Positions 42,753 through 51,800 of a stretch of DNA of 64,000 bases are shown here, piece by piece. A program made the position numbers and the translations under genes. The DNA comes from Devosia soli. GTDB lineage: Bacteria; Pseudomonadota; Alphaproteobacteria; Rhizobiales; Devosiaceae. The first letter of the stretch is position 1. Each line of letters starts with the position of its first letter. Location: positions 1 to 64,000 of the forward strand of contig NZ_LAJG01000015.1 of assembly GCF_000970455.1 (NCBI RefSeq). Direction: 5' to 3'. The notes beneath the pieces were generated by a model, which had not been told where the DNA came from, did no database searches, and was given only the letters and a program-made list of their open reading frames with translations.

Positions 42753-44111
42753 GTGGAATACGTTACAGTTTTAAATATTGCCATCCTCACGTTGGACGTC
42801 CGCGCTTGGTACCGGCGCCCAGATTCAATCTACCTTTTTTTCAAGTTCTGCTTTAGCCTTATCATTGGTTTCGGGATACTTTTCCTGCAGCTGATGAACG
42901 CAACGGTCGGTTACAAGTTTGTGCTGCCCGACCTTGGCGGCATGGAACTATGCTATCTGATTGGCTATGTGGGTATTATCACCGGTAGTCGGCTAGGCAT
43001 TTGGACTTACCTACTTCTCACCGGGTCTCAGAGACCTGGAATTGCCCTTCCTTTCGGCGAGCCAGAAGCAGTCCGTGGACGCTACGGCCTCTACTCACTC
43101 GGCATAATCTCAATGCTGGCAGTGGTGCTCTACGTTGGCGTGACCGGTTTTTCGTTCGGCCAAGGAAGCTACGAAGCTAGGTACGAAGACGCCCAGGGAA
43201 TGGGTATAATTTTGCGGCTTTTTCCTGCGTTCCTTCCATTTGCGGCTTACAAACTTACCGTTGCGAAATCGCCTCGCGAGTTCTGGCGGTCAGCACTTGT
43301 GCTTGTCGGTTTCACTTTCGTGATGCTGATTGCCTTGGAGGGCTATCGCCAGCTGATGATTTCAGCGGCGTTACTGACCGTTATCATCGCTCTCAAGCGT
43401 AAATATGTACCGTTATGGGTTCAATTGGCAATCGCGGTAAGCGCGCTCCCGGCATTGGTTAGTTTGTCTTTCCTAAGATATGGAGGTGAAGTGCAGGCAG
43501 CCGGTTTCACCGACCCACTCACTCGCATTTTCTATTACATTCAAGGTGATCTGTTCCCACTGGACGCCCCTATCCGCATTATTCAATGGTGCGATATTCG
43601 AGATTGTCCTGGACTAGAAGTATTTTGGAATCACCTAACACTATTGGTGCCCCGCTTCCTTTGGCCCGATAAGCCAGCGATCCTTCTGGACGCCGCCGGC
43701 TACTACACTCAGATTGTTATCGCTTACAACCGGGCTTTGACGCTTTCTGCGACGATAATCGGCGAGGGTTTTCTTATCGGTAGTTTTGGAGCAATTTTCG
43801 CAATCTGCGTCATATCCGGCTGGCTTGCGCGGATACTTAGTGTTTGGATGGACAGATCTACCGGGATGATCAAATTCATCCTTCTAGCCAATGTACCCAT
43901 GGGCTTTTTTTGGATCAGAGAAGGACTTGAGAATGGCATACTTCGAACCATTTTCATTCTGGCATTTCTTGGCATCGGAACATTAACGGCTCCGATAACC
44001 AAAGCCATCCTTTCGGCGGTTCCTATTAGACCGAGGGCCACGCGCGGAGGAAACAGAAATGTTATACCGTCGGTGCCGGCCCCAAATCGGCCCAGCCCAT
44101 CCCCGACCTAG
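42753..44111 (+). CDS. O-antigen/EPS polymerase-like membrane protein (Wzy)
   Basis: A 452-residue polytopic membrane protein with about 10-12 hydrophobic segments and a large periplasmic loop containing PLDAPIRIIQWCDIRDCPG and RFLWPDKPAILLDAAGYY, the RFLWPDKP being typical of Wzy-like polymerases. GTG start. Transcribed divergently from the pssD gene. It would polymerise repeat units after flipping. Codon use and GC are lower than in the transport operons, in line with horizontally acquired polysaccharide genes. Confidence 0.82.
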   Translation: MEYVTVLNIAILTLDVRAWYRRPDSIYLFFKFCFSLIIGFGILFLQLMNATVGYKFVLPDLGGMELCYLIGYVGIITGSRLGIWTYLLLTGSQRPGIALPFGEPEAVRGRYGLYSLGIISMLAVVLYVGVTGFSFGQGSYEARYEDAQGMGIILRLFPAFLPFAAYKLTVAKSPREFWRSALVLVGFTFVMLIALEGYRQLMISAALLTVIIALKRKYVPLWVQLAIAVSALPALVSLSFLRYGGEVQAAGFTDPLTRIFYYIQGDLFPLDAPIRIIQWCDIRDCPGLEVFWNHLTLLVPRFLWPDKPAILLDAAGYYTQIVIAYNRALTLSATIIGEGFLIGSFGAIFAICVISGWLARILSVWMDRSTGMIKFILLANVPMGFFWIREGLENGILRTIFILAFLGIGTLTAPITKAILSAVPIRPRATRGGNRNVIPSVPAPNRPSPSPT

Positions 44112-44227
44112 GCTATGGTCGGTCTATCCTAAGATACGATATGTAAGGCACAAAGCGGGCAGGTTTGGCGCAAGATTGTTGTTGAACATAACGCTTTAAG
44201 GCCCTCTAGACTTTCCTCGGTGCCATT

Positions 44228-44581
44228 TCATCCCGTTTTCTCACCCTTTTCAAAGTAGCGATCCATTCGGTCGGTTAGCCGCTTGACCGCGTCATCTACC
44301 CTGTTAACGGCCTGCGTTAGGCCATCCTCAGTTGCAAAATTCTCTGCTGCGTAGAGCTTATGTGCTTCCAGCGAGCGCCGTAGATCATCTTCTGCCAATT
44401 TGGCACGGCTATCGACCGCGCCAATCATAAGACCCGCATCTTTTTCAAGCTTGTCGATCGCGGCATCGCGCTTCCCAAGCTCGGACAGAACCCAGCTGAC
44501 TATGCGCCAGCCCGTCACCAGTGCAACCGATCCTGTGCCCGTCATCCAGATCAAGACCTCCCATGTCACGGTGCCGGTCAT
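44228..44581 (-). CDS. Small membrane and coiled-coil protein in a phage lysis remnant
   Basis: A 117-residue protein with one N-terminal membrane segment (VLIWMTGTGSVALVTGWRIV) and a long charged helix (VDDAVKRLTDRMDRYFEKGEK). It resembles phage-encoded proteins found near lysis genes; a holin-associated role is possible but not shown. It overlaps the lipoprotein gene upstream by ATGA. Confidence 0.6.
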   Translation of the reverse strand: MTGTVTWEVLIWMTGTGSVALVTGWRIVSWVLSELGKRDAAIDKLEKDAGLMIGAVDSRAKLAEDDLRRSLEAHKLYAAENFATEDGLTQAVNRVDDAVKRLTDRMDRYFEKGEKTG

Positions 44582-44889
44582 CGGTTGGCGAGGCCTTCGG
44601 CTTGGTTCGAATTGAAGTCATAGCACCGCCGCTTGGAGGCATTTGCCACGTCGAGCTGCTCACGCTCCCGGCGGAGCGCGACGGTCGCCTCTTGCCCAGC
44701 CAGCAACGCGGCGTGGGGCGTATCGATGGCGCATTCGGCCGGCTGCGATCCGAGCGTCACCTGCGCAGCGGCAATGCCAAGGCGCACGCCGGCATCAATT
44801 TGCTGATGCTGAGACCCGGCCGTGCAGCCAATCAATGTCAGTATCAGTAAGCACGCAAGAGCGGCCTTCAGTGGCGAGTTCGGCTTCAT
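44578..44889 (-). CDS. Putative o-spanin-like lipoprotein (Rz1-type position)
   Basis: A 103-residue protein with a lipoprotein signal: MKPNSPLKAALACLLILTLI then G-C22 as lipobox cysteine. The rest is helical and charged. Its first 95 bases lie inside the preceding Rz-like gene in another frame, the arrangement of overlapping Rz/Rz1 spanin genes. It is larger than classical Rz1 and not proline-rich, so the spanin call relies on position and topology. Confidence 0.55.
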   Translation of the reverse strand: MKPNSPLKAALACLLILTLIGCTAGSQHQQIDAGVRLGIAAAQVTLGSQPAECAIDTPHAALLAGQEATVALRREREQLDVANASKRRCYDFNSNQAEGLANR

Positions 44890-45208
44890 AGGCGGCAATC
44901 TCCTGATCGAGTTGGGTCCGCGCCTGCATGGCCGTCCTCTCGCTATTGGCTAAGGCTTCGCGATAGATGCGGAGGGCTTCGGCGCCCGCTTTCTGCTGCC
45001 TTTCGCGTTCAGCACCTTCGGCGCGCTTGGCAGCATCCATGATGCGGATCGTCGCCGCATCATTCGCTTTGTCGGTCGCAGCCAGGACGATCGCCGGCCG
45101 CTCGATATGATCGAAAATCAGGCCTCGGCTGAACCAGCCAATTGGCCCAGCAATGATGGCGGCCGAAAGCCCTGCCGCCATCAGGGCCAAATGAGTTGGA
45201 TTGAACAT
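44795..45208 (-). CDS. Putative i-spanin-like protein (Rz-type)
   Basis: A 137-residue protein with an N-terminal membrane segment (HLALMAAGLSAAIIAGPIGW) and a long coiled-coil region with many Ala, Glu and Arg (AKRAEGAERERQQKAGAEAL, MQARTQLDQEIAAYEAEL). ATG at 45208 overlaps the endolysin stop (TGATG). Topology and position match phage Rz proteins, which link inner and outer membrane during lysis. Confidence 0.65.
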   Translation of the reverse strand: MFNPTHLALMAAGLSAAIIAGPIGWFSRGLIFDHIERPAIVLAATDKANDAATIRIMDAAKRAEGAERERQQKAGAEALRIYREALANSERTAMQARTQLDQEIAAYEAELATEGRSCVLTDTDIDWLHGRVSASAN

Positions 45209-45591
45209 CACCGTGTGCCTTCGAGGCAAAGGCGCTGTTCATCGGCCCGGCGATTGATAAGGCCAGGCACGACCTGGCCGCCCGCCCGGTTCCACATGGG
45301 AATCGCGTTGCAGGCGCCACGAAAATCGCCGGCATTGGCTCTGCGAGCAACGGTGGAGCCGCAGAACGCACCAGTGCCGATATTGTAGGATAGAGACAGG
45401 AAAGCGACATAGGGCTTGTCAGGCACCGCATCCGGTGCCGCGAGGCACTTCCGCATACCCGCTTCGAACTCGATAAGGGCATCACCCAGCATCACCTGAC
45501 ACTGATCAACGGTGTAGCTGTCGCCGAGCTTCACGCCACGCGTCTCACCGAAGCAAACAGTGGGAATGCCGTTAGCCAGGCGGTCAGGGTA
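45208..45591 (-). pseudogene. Phage endolysin (GH24 lysozyme), N-terminally truncated
   Basis: About 127 residues read from YPDRLANGIPTVCFGET through RGVKLGDSYTVDQCQVMLGD to AFLSLSYNIGTGAFCGSTVA and WNRAGGQVVPGLINRRADEQ, the central and C-terminal parts of a P21/T4-type lysozyme. The N-terminus with its signal-anchor and the catalytic Glu is lost: at about 45.59 kb the sequence joins a serine-recombinase fragment on the other strand. It should be inactive. Confidence 0.8.
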
Positions 45592-46316
45592 ACGACCGCA
45601 TCGGCTGCGCCGGCTATCGCGAGCGCGGTGATTGCGACAACGGCCGCTCGATCACACGGGCACATGTGGAAGAGCGCGTGCTCAACGCCCTCGATGCCTA
45701 CTTGGCCGATCCCGAAATGATCGCCGCCTACATCTCGCACTACCATCTCAAACGCCGCGAGCTTGCGGCCACTAAGACCAGCCAGCTCAAGTCCATCGCC
45801 GATCGACTGCCCGAACTCGACAAGCAGATCGAGAAACTCATCGACCTGCTTGTCGAAGGCAGTGCGACTGACGGGGTGCTTGATCGCTTGCGTAAAATGG
45901 AGGCCGAACGCGCTGAGCTGCGCGCAGAAGCCGAATCCCTCAAAGCCGATGATGAGCCTATCGTTCTCCACCCGTCCGCAGCAGATCGCTACCGCCAGCT
46001 CATCAAAGAGCTGCGCATGCATCTGGAAGGTTTGCGGGAAGGCCAGCCGCGCGATCTCATCTTCGAGCGCCTGCGCGGCATGATTGAAAAAGTTGTCATC
46101 ACCCCAAAGGGCACTCGCCAGCCCGTGGACATCCAAGTCCATGATTTACTTGCAGAATTGCTGGTCTGTAAAAAGGAAACACCCCTAAATGCCAAGGCAT
46201 TTAGGGGTGCAATGGTTGCGGGAGCTCGATACCATCATTGCACGAAGAGAAAGCCATACCCCCCGGTGAGTGACAACGTCCTAAGTCAGCAAGACAAGCG
46301 GTGTTTTGGCAAGTAG
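45576..46316 (+). pseudogene. Serine recombinase C-terminal fragment
   Basis: The frame reads NDRIGCAGYRERGDCDNGRS, the zinc-ribbon end of large serine recombinases, then ITRAHVEERVLNALDAYLAD and a coiled-coil (KSIADRLPELDKQIEKLIDL, MEAERAELRAEAESLKADDE) and RDLIFERLRGMIEKVVITPK. The catalytic resolvase domain is missing. The largest ATG/GTG frame starts at 45666. It was probably the integrase of a former prophage or island. Confidence 0.8.
46180..46209. repeat. Perfect 14-base-arm palindrome
   Basis: CACCCCTAAATGCC, AA, GGCATTTAGGGGTG: a perfect inverted repeat near the 3' end of the recombinase fragment. No T-run follows, so it is not a standard terminator. It might be a recombination or attachment-related site. 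Confidence 0.6.
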
Positions 46317-47483
46317 GTCTCGATGCAGGAATTTGCACCTGCCGGGCGGTCATCGTCAATCCAAACGGGTTCCACCGAGTTGGAAGAGCTCTCGGCCATA
46401 CCAAACATAGGGTTCAGCGGTCGCGCCGTGGCCTTGACCGTCCTTAAACCGAGATGCAGATCCAGGTGGACCTAGGCATTCTCTACAGGGTCGCGTCGTG
46501 CGCCTTCACGGCTCTACAGAGAGAGGTTCTCTCACATGGCACCGTGCCTTTAACAGGGAACGGCAGTCGGAAACGCTTTTGTTGATGGCATGCACAACAC
46601 GTGCCATCTTGGCGGTTATTGCGGGGAACGCCTTGCGTCGCAGATCCGGATTGTTCCAATCGCGAGCAATGAAGCGCTCAAAATTGTCACGGAAGCTGTT
46701 CTCCTTTTGGCGGATGGCGACTTGTGCCTCCTACCGTGTGAAAACACTTATCCAGTCATCGCAGAATTTGAGGCCCAAGTGCGATGTCCGATAGCTGGCT
46801 TTAGCAGACACTTCTCGTGCTAGTCACAGACGCATTAGGGTGACGCACTCCACGACCAAGGAGTATTTTGACCCTCCCATCGGGCAAGCTGACAGTGGTG
46901 CCAGGTCGGTGTTAACCGTAAAGCACCAGACACTTGCAGGTTTTCATCTGCCAGGTGCACTATCACCACGTCGATTCAGCCGAATCGATGACGGCCGCCG
47001 CCAGTGCTTCGAACCACCAGCGACGGCCTGACCACCGCAATCCTGAAGCAGCAGGAGTTACAATGGCTAAGAGCCTTGTAGTAGACGCGTGCGCACGTCG
47101 GCAAGCATCCCCCTACGACCCAGCCGGGTTTTTAAGCCTCGATGGGCCGCACTTGGGCGGCATGCGTCGGCGCAATTAGAGCGGTCGGTCCCAAACCGGG
47201 GCCGGGACGTCTGCGTCTGCACGCTGGCCGGTCGCCCCGCGCCTGCCGCGCCCTTTTGACCATGCCTGTTGCCTGATGGTTTGCCTGCCCCGTCCCGCAT
47301 GAACTGCAGTGCGGTGCTCAGGTCATCGGCTATAGCTGGCTAATGGCACGGTACGCCCCTTTCCCCCTCCACCTCTGCCCTTCCGGCTCGCGCTGCCACC
47401 TGTTTTCCCCTGGTAGATACTAGGGTGCTGCCACGGCGAGCAGCGGGCGGAATCTTTCATCCCATCCAATTCGAGTACCTACC
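46317..47483. other. Long region without a confident gene
   Basis: About 1.17 kb between the recombinase fragment and the AAA protease gene. One plus-strand frame at 46590-46823 (77 codons, starting MHNTCHLGGYCGERLASQIR, with EAVLLLADGDLCLLPCENTY) is somewhat protein-like but matches nothing I know. The last 100 bases should contain the promoter of the AAA gene. No RNA gene recognised. Confidence 0.45.
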
Positions 47484-49367
47484 ATGAGTTCTTTGTCCGA
47501 CATGATCCGAAACAGCACCGTCAATGCTGGCATGACCGCCCATGTCATGCCAGCCGTCGGAAGTAGCATCGTCATACTCGTCACCGCCGCGCTAGAAGAA
47601 CACGCCCTTTCCCAAGGTGTGCTTCTGCCCGATCCGTGGACCAAGGATGCTCCTCCCACCATCGTCTATGTGCCCGATAGCTCCTGGCTAGCTCCAATGA
47701 CCGTTGTTATCGATGCCCGGGGGGGCGCCGTCCATGGCACTCCGAGCCGGGAAAAGTCCGAAGTGGCGCGCGATCTCGACGTGCTCGTGCGCATCGAGGA
47801 CGGCGCAAGCGTCTGGGTCGCGGTGAGTTCAGCCCATGTACCGGACCTCGCAAGAAGGGCCGCCGAGTGCTTCGTGACCGTAAAGGGGCTCACTTCTGCC
47901 GCCATCGCCCGCGCCGTGGGCACAGTAACGGGACAAGAAATCATCATCGAAGACGCCGATTGGCGCGGTCTATCTCTCCCCCTTATTGCCAGCTCAATAC
48001 GATCCGGCGATACCGCGGAAGCCTGCCGCGACCGACTTCGCCGCTGGTCAGCGCACACCGACGAGACGGAAGATGCCGGTGAGGAGACAGAGGAGGGTGA
48101 CCAATGGCCAGTTTTTGGTTCGGCAGCGGTCTGGCTGACCGAGACTCTGGCCCTCTTCGATGGGCTCAAGACCGGTCGCGTTCCCAAAGGCCTCTTGCGT
48201 CACACGATGCTCGCCGGACAACCGGGATGCGGGAAATCCACCTTGGTCGACCAGCTTGCTGAACGCGCCGCCATTCCACTTCATCGCCTGAGCGTGGGCG
48301 CCCTATTTGCCGCTGGCACCGGCTATCTCGACAGTGTCGTGCGTCAGATCGTTGGCTTCTTTGACGCCCTTCGCTCCCATAATGGACCGGCAATTGGCAT
48401 CATCGAGGAGATCGATGCCATGAGTACCCGCACCGGCGGGACCGACTCCAATGGGGCTTATTGGAGCACAGTTATCACCTCGATGCTGCTTGCCATTGAC
48501 GACCTCAACGCTTCCGGCGCGCCGGTGCTTCTGGTCGGTTGCACCAACCGGCCGGAAGACGTCGACGCCGCGATCTGTCGTCCCGGCCGCATTGGCCGCT
48601 TCATCGAGGTCACGCCCCCGCAGACTATCGACGACGTAGTTGCGGTGCTGCGCGTCCATCTGGGCCGTGACCTGCCAGACGCGCCACTTCGTGATCTGGC
48701 TCGCCTCTGGCTTGGAGAAAGCCAGGCCCAATTGGCCGACCGCATTGCCGCTGCGCAAAACAAGGCCATTCTCGCCGGCCGTCCACTCGGACTTGCCGAT
48801 CTCGATCCGGATGGGATGACCAAAAAAGCCGACAGCAACGGCATCCTCAAAAAAGCGGCTCTTCATGAAGCAGCCCATGCGGCGATCGCCGACGCCTTTG
48901 GACGCGAGGTCGGCGCCATGGCCCTCCGCCTTGATCGTGCCGGTTCGGTCAGCGGTTTTACGACGCTCATCCCCCGCCTTATGGGCGCCACTTACGACGA
49001 GCGCCTCGATGACTGCTGTATCGCCCTGGCCGGCCGTGCCGCCGATGCCTATTTTGGCAAACGGGTCGACGATGGCTCGGCCACTGACCTAATCCAGGCG
49101 AGCCACGCCATTGCCCTTCTTTATCTCAGCACCGGCCTGTCTGAGACCCTCATCGCCCTGCCGCCCGACGTGGTGACAAAGGAGCTGACCACTAACCTTG
49201 TGCTCCAAGACACGGTGGAAACAATCCTTCAGGACCAGATGAGCCGGGCCGACGACCTCGTCGCGCAGCACCACCAGACAATCGAACGGCTTGCAGAAGT
49301 TCTGCTCGAGCGCCGGACCCTCGCAAAGGCCGAGATCGCTGCCTTTTTGACGGAAAGCAAAGCATGA
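47484..49367 (+). CDS. Soluble FtsH-like AAA+ ATPase with M41 zinc-peptidase domain
   Basis: A 627-residue protein. Residues 1-200 form a domain I do not recognise, ending in an acidic linker. Residues about 215-400 are an AAA+ domain with Walker A GQPGCGKS (245-252), Walker B IGIIEEIDAM (304-313, EEID instead of FtsH DEID) and an arginine-finger region CRPGRIGRF. Residues about 455-625 are an M41 peptidase with HEAAH at 461-465 and the third zinc ligand expected at Asp535 in GSATDLIQAS. FtsH transmembrane segments are absent, so it should be cytosolic. It would unfold and degrade proteins. Overlaps its partner gene by ATGA. Confidence 0.88.
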   Translation: MSSLSDMIRNSTVNAGMTAHVMPAVGSSIVILVTAALEEHALSQGVLLPDPWTKDAPPTIVYVPDSSWLAPMTVVIDARGGAVHGTPSREKSEVARDLDVLVRIEDGASVWVAVSSAHVPDLARRAAECFVTVKGLTSAAIARAVGTVTGQEIIIEDADWRGLSLPLIASSIRSGDTAEACRDRLRRWSAHTDETEDAGEETEEGDQWPVFGSAAVWLTETLALFDGLKTGRVPKGLLRHTMLAGQPGCGKSTLVDQLAERAAIPLHRLSVGALFAAGTGYLDSVVRQIVGFFDALRSHNGPAIGIIEEIDAMSTRTGGTDSNGAYWSTVITSMLLAIDDLNASGAPVLLVGCTNRPEDVDAAICRPGRIGRFIEVTPPQTIDDVVAVLRVHLGRDLPDAPLRDLARLWLGESQAQLADRIAAAQNKAILAGRPLGLADLDPDGMTKKADSNGILKKAALHEAAHAAIADAFGREVGAMALRLDRAGSVSGFTTLIPRLMGATYDERLDDCCIALAGRAADAYFGKRVDDGSATDLIQASHAIALLYLSTGLSETLIALPPDVVTKELTTNLVLQDTVETILQDQMSRADDLVAQHHQTIERLAEVLLERRTLAKAEIAAFLTESKA

Positions 49368-49750
49368 TCCTTCCAGCCCTCGACTTCATTCTCGATGACG
49401 GCGTGGTTCTGCTTGATCTCGCGGCACGCGCTGAAGCGGAGGATCTCGATATCTCGAGCCTACCTCGCTGGCGACAACTCCTTGGCGACCTCGCTCGCCT
49501 CCGGAGCGGCTGGCGCCCTGAACCCCGTATTCTGGAGCGAGCGCCTCGACTTGACCACTGGTCCGTTAGTGAGCCGCAGGATTTTGGCCTAGTCCGGCTT
49601 CTCGGAACCGTCACCGGTCACCCTCTTCTGCCAGACCATCGGGTCGTTACGACTTCCCCCCTTGTTGCCCTTGAGACGCGAAGGGGAACCTGGGCAAGGA
49701 CTGTGTCGCGTTTCTACGTTTTGCACTCGAGCCAACGCGAGGAACGTTAA
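49364..49750 (+). CDS. DUF6634-like small protein coupled to the AAA-M41 protease
   Basis: A 128-residue protein: DLARLRSGWRPEPRILERAP, LDHWSVSEPQDFGLVRLLG, TVTGHPLLPDHRVVTTSPLV and WARTVSRFYVLH, a pattern I associate with the DUF6634 family found in alphaproteobacterial plasmids and islands. Function unknown. The four-base overlap with the protease gene implies co-translation, so it may be an adaptor, inhibitor or substrate of the protease; that is inference. Confidence 0.75.
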   Translation: MILPALDFILDDGVVLLDLAARAEAEDLDISSLPRWRQLLGDLARLRSGWRPEPRILERAPRLDHWSVSEPQDFGLVRLLGTVTGHPLLPDHRVVTTSPLVALETRRGTWARTVSRFYVLHSSQREER

Positions 49751-49836
49751 GCTGGAGGTAAATTGCCGGTGCTTTGGCTCAACGAGGGGTTTAACCACGC
49801 GGCAAGACTCAGGCTTTCAGGCGCCTCCCCAAAACC

Positions 49837-50736
49837 TCAAACGGAAAGACGGAGACTGCCCGTCCCGCCGGAGGCCTGCACCGAGCGCGTTCCGGCTCCG
49901 ACTGCGGCGGCGAGCGCCGTTGAAAGCTCAGAGCCATTGAGCCAATCGTGGATGAAGCCGGCATTGAATGCGTCCCCTGCCCCTGTCGTATCGACGACGG
50001 AAACCTTCGGACTCGGAAGCGCGATCGTTTTGGAACCTGAGGCGAGCATGGCGCCTTCGGCACCGCGCTTGAGCACGACAATGGGAAAGTGACGCCGGAG
50101 GACTGCGAGTGCGGCTTCAGGCTCAGCTTCCCCAGTCAGAGCTTCAGCCTCTTCCACATTGGGGAGGAAGAGGTCGACCCCCGCAGCCCGTTGAAAGAAC
50201 AAGGGATCGTGGATCAGGTCCGCATCCCAGCTCGGATCGAGCGACACGGTCAACCCTTCTTTCTTCGCGCTTGCAATCGCATCGGGCATTTCGTGAAGCG
50301 TTGCATATTCGGCAATGTGGAGATGGCTCACCCCGGAATGAGCCAAGGCCGCCTCAAAGCCGGCGGGTCGGGCGTGACCAGCCCGGCGCGAGAGAAAGGC
50401 GCGATCACCATTATGAACCATGACCACGGTCAGCTGCGGGCCGGCACTCTCGTGCCGGTCCAGAAAAGTGAGGTCGATCCCAAGTTGATCGATCTGCTCT
50501 GAAAGCGCCAGAGACAATGCATCGGTGCCGAAGCGTGCGAGCAGCATGGAATGGCGCCCGAGCGCTGAAAGGTGCGCCGCGGTGATCAGAGCACCACCCC
50601 CTGGGGTCAGGGCGAAGTCGCGGGCAAAGAGTTCCCGCCCCAAGGCCGGCATGCCGTCGAGACCGCGAAACACCATGTCGCAATAAATGCGGCCAAGATT
50701 GAGGACAGCCCCGGCGCGGGGCGAAGACGATGTCAT
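49837..50736 (-). CDS. PfkB-family carbohydrate kinase
   Basis: A ribokinase-like sugar kinase of 299 residues. The N-terminal GG pair (TPGGGALITAAHLSALG, 45-60) and the C-terminal signature DTTGAGDAFNAGF (249-261, catalytic Asp255) are clear. It would phosphorylate a sugar after uptake. It overlaps the ABC ATPase gene by four bases and is the last gene of the minus-strand operon. Substrate unknown. Confidence 0.93.
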   Translation of the reverse strand: MTSSSPRAGAVLNLGRIYCDMVFRGLDGMPALGRELFARDFALTPGGGALITAAHLSALGRHSMLLARFGTDALSLALSEQIDQLGIDLTFLDRHESAGPQLTVVMVHNGDRAFLSRRAGHARPAGFEAALAHSGVSHLHIAEYATLHEMPDAIASAKKEGLTVSLDPSWDADLIHDPLFFQRAAGVDLFLPNVEEAEALTGEAEPEAALAVLRRHFPIVVLKRGAEGAMLASGSKTIALPSPKVSVVDTTGAGDAFNAGFIHDWLNGSELSTALAAAVGAGTRSVQASGGTGSLRLSV

Positions 50737-51800
50737 GCGCGGCCCAAAGCCTTTTCGCTGACGGCATCGAAGAGGTAGAGCGATCCAGTGCCGGCGTGAA
50801 CCGAGACCGTGCTGCCGATCTGGGGCACGACCCGGCCTGGCGCTGTGGCGATGACCTGTGCCTTGCCAAGAGCGAGATGTACCAGGGTTTCCGAGCCAAG
50901 CGGCTCCACCGCTTCGACCGTGCCGGACGCCGAAAGCCCCGCCCCGCCGAACTCGCCGACCACAAGATCATGGGGACGCACGCCAACCAGCACCTTGCCG
51001 TCATGGGTGGGAAGGCCAAGTCCTGAGGCCCCTGCCCCCTCGATACTTAAGTCGCCGCCGGCAATCGTGCCCTCGACCATATTCATCGACGGACTGCCGA
51101 TAAAGCGCGCGGTGAAGACATCGACCGGGTTTTCATAAAGGTCGGTCGGGGTTCCAACCTGGAGAATATTGCCATCACGCATGACGACGATCTTGTCAGC
51201 CATGGTCATGGCTTCGACCTGATCGTGCGTCACATAGACAATTGTTGTGCCAAGCCGGCGATGAAGGTTCTTGATCTCGAGGCGCATCTGCGCGCGCAAT
51301 TGCGCATCGAGATTGGATAGTGGTTCGTCGAAGAGAAACGCGGCTGGATCACGCACCATGGCGCGGCCGATGGCAACGCGCTGACGCTGCCCACCCGAAA
51401 GCGCCGCGGGACGGCGATCGAGCAGCTTTTCGAGCCCCAGAATCTTGCCGGTCTCTTCGATCCGCTTCTGCTTTTCGGCCTTTGAGAGTTTTGAGGTATA
51501 AAGGCCAAAGCCGATATTCTGGCCCACAGTCATGTGCGGATAGATGGCGTAGTTCTGAAAGACCATGGCGATATTGCGCTGCTTGGGCTCGCGCTGGTTC
51601 ACAACTTCTCCGCCAATCAAGAGATTACCGCCCGAAATATCCTCGAGCCCGGCAATCATGCGCAGCGTTGTCGACTTCCCGCAGCCCGATGGGCCAACGA
51701 AAACGACGAATTCCCCATCTTCGATGGTTAGGTCAATGCCGTGGACAGCGCGGGTCTTGCCGTATTCCTTGACCAGTTTCTGCAGTTCGATCTTGGCCAT
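50733..51800 (-). CDS. Sugar ABC transporter ATP-binding protein (UgpC type)
   Basis: A 355-residue ATPase with Walker A GPSGCGKST, Q loop VFQNYAIYPHMTVGQN, signature LSGGQRQRVAIGRAM, Walker B AFLFDEPLSNLD, and the C-terminal domain with GVRPHDL. Stop and start overlap neighbours on both sides, so it is tightly coupled within the operon. It powers the permeases encoded at 53312 and 54160. Confidence 0.95.
   Translation of the reverse strand: MAKIELQKLVKEYGKTRAVHGIDLTIEDGEFVVFVGPSGCGKSTTLRMIAGLEDISGGNLLIGGEVVNQREPKQRNIAMVFQNYAIYPHMTVGQNIGFGLYTSKLSKAEKQKRIEETGKILGLEKLLDRRPAALSGGQRQRVAIGRAMVRDPAAFLFDEPLSNLDAQLRAQMRLEIKNLHRRLGTTIVYVTHDQVEAMTMADKIVVMRDGNILQVGTPTDLYENPVDVFTARFIGSPSMNMVEGTIAGGDLSIEGAGASGLGLPTHDGKVLVGVRPHDLVVGEFGGAGLSASGTVEAVEPLGSETLVHLALGKAQVIATAPGRVVPQIGSTVSVHAGTGSLYLFDAVSEKALGRA

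Noticed and set aside
46316..46360. tRNA-like T-arm string near GATGCAGGAATTTGCACCTGC
   Set aside because: The surrounding bases do not fold into a cloverleaf; no acceptor stem found.
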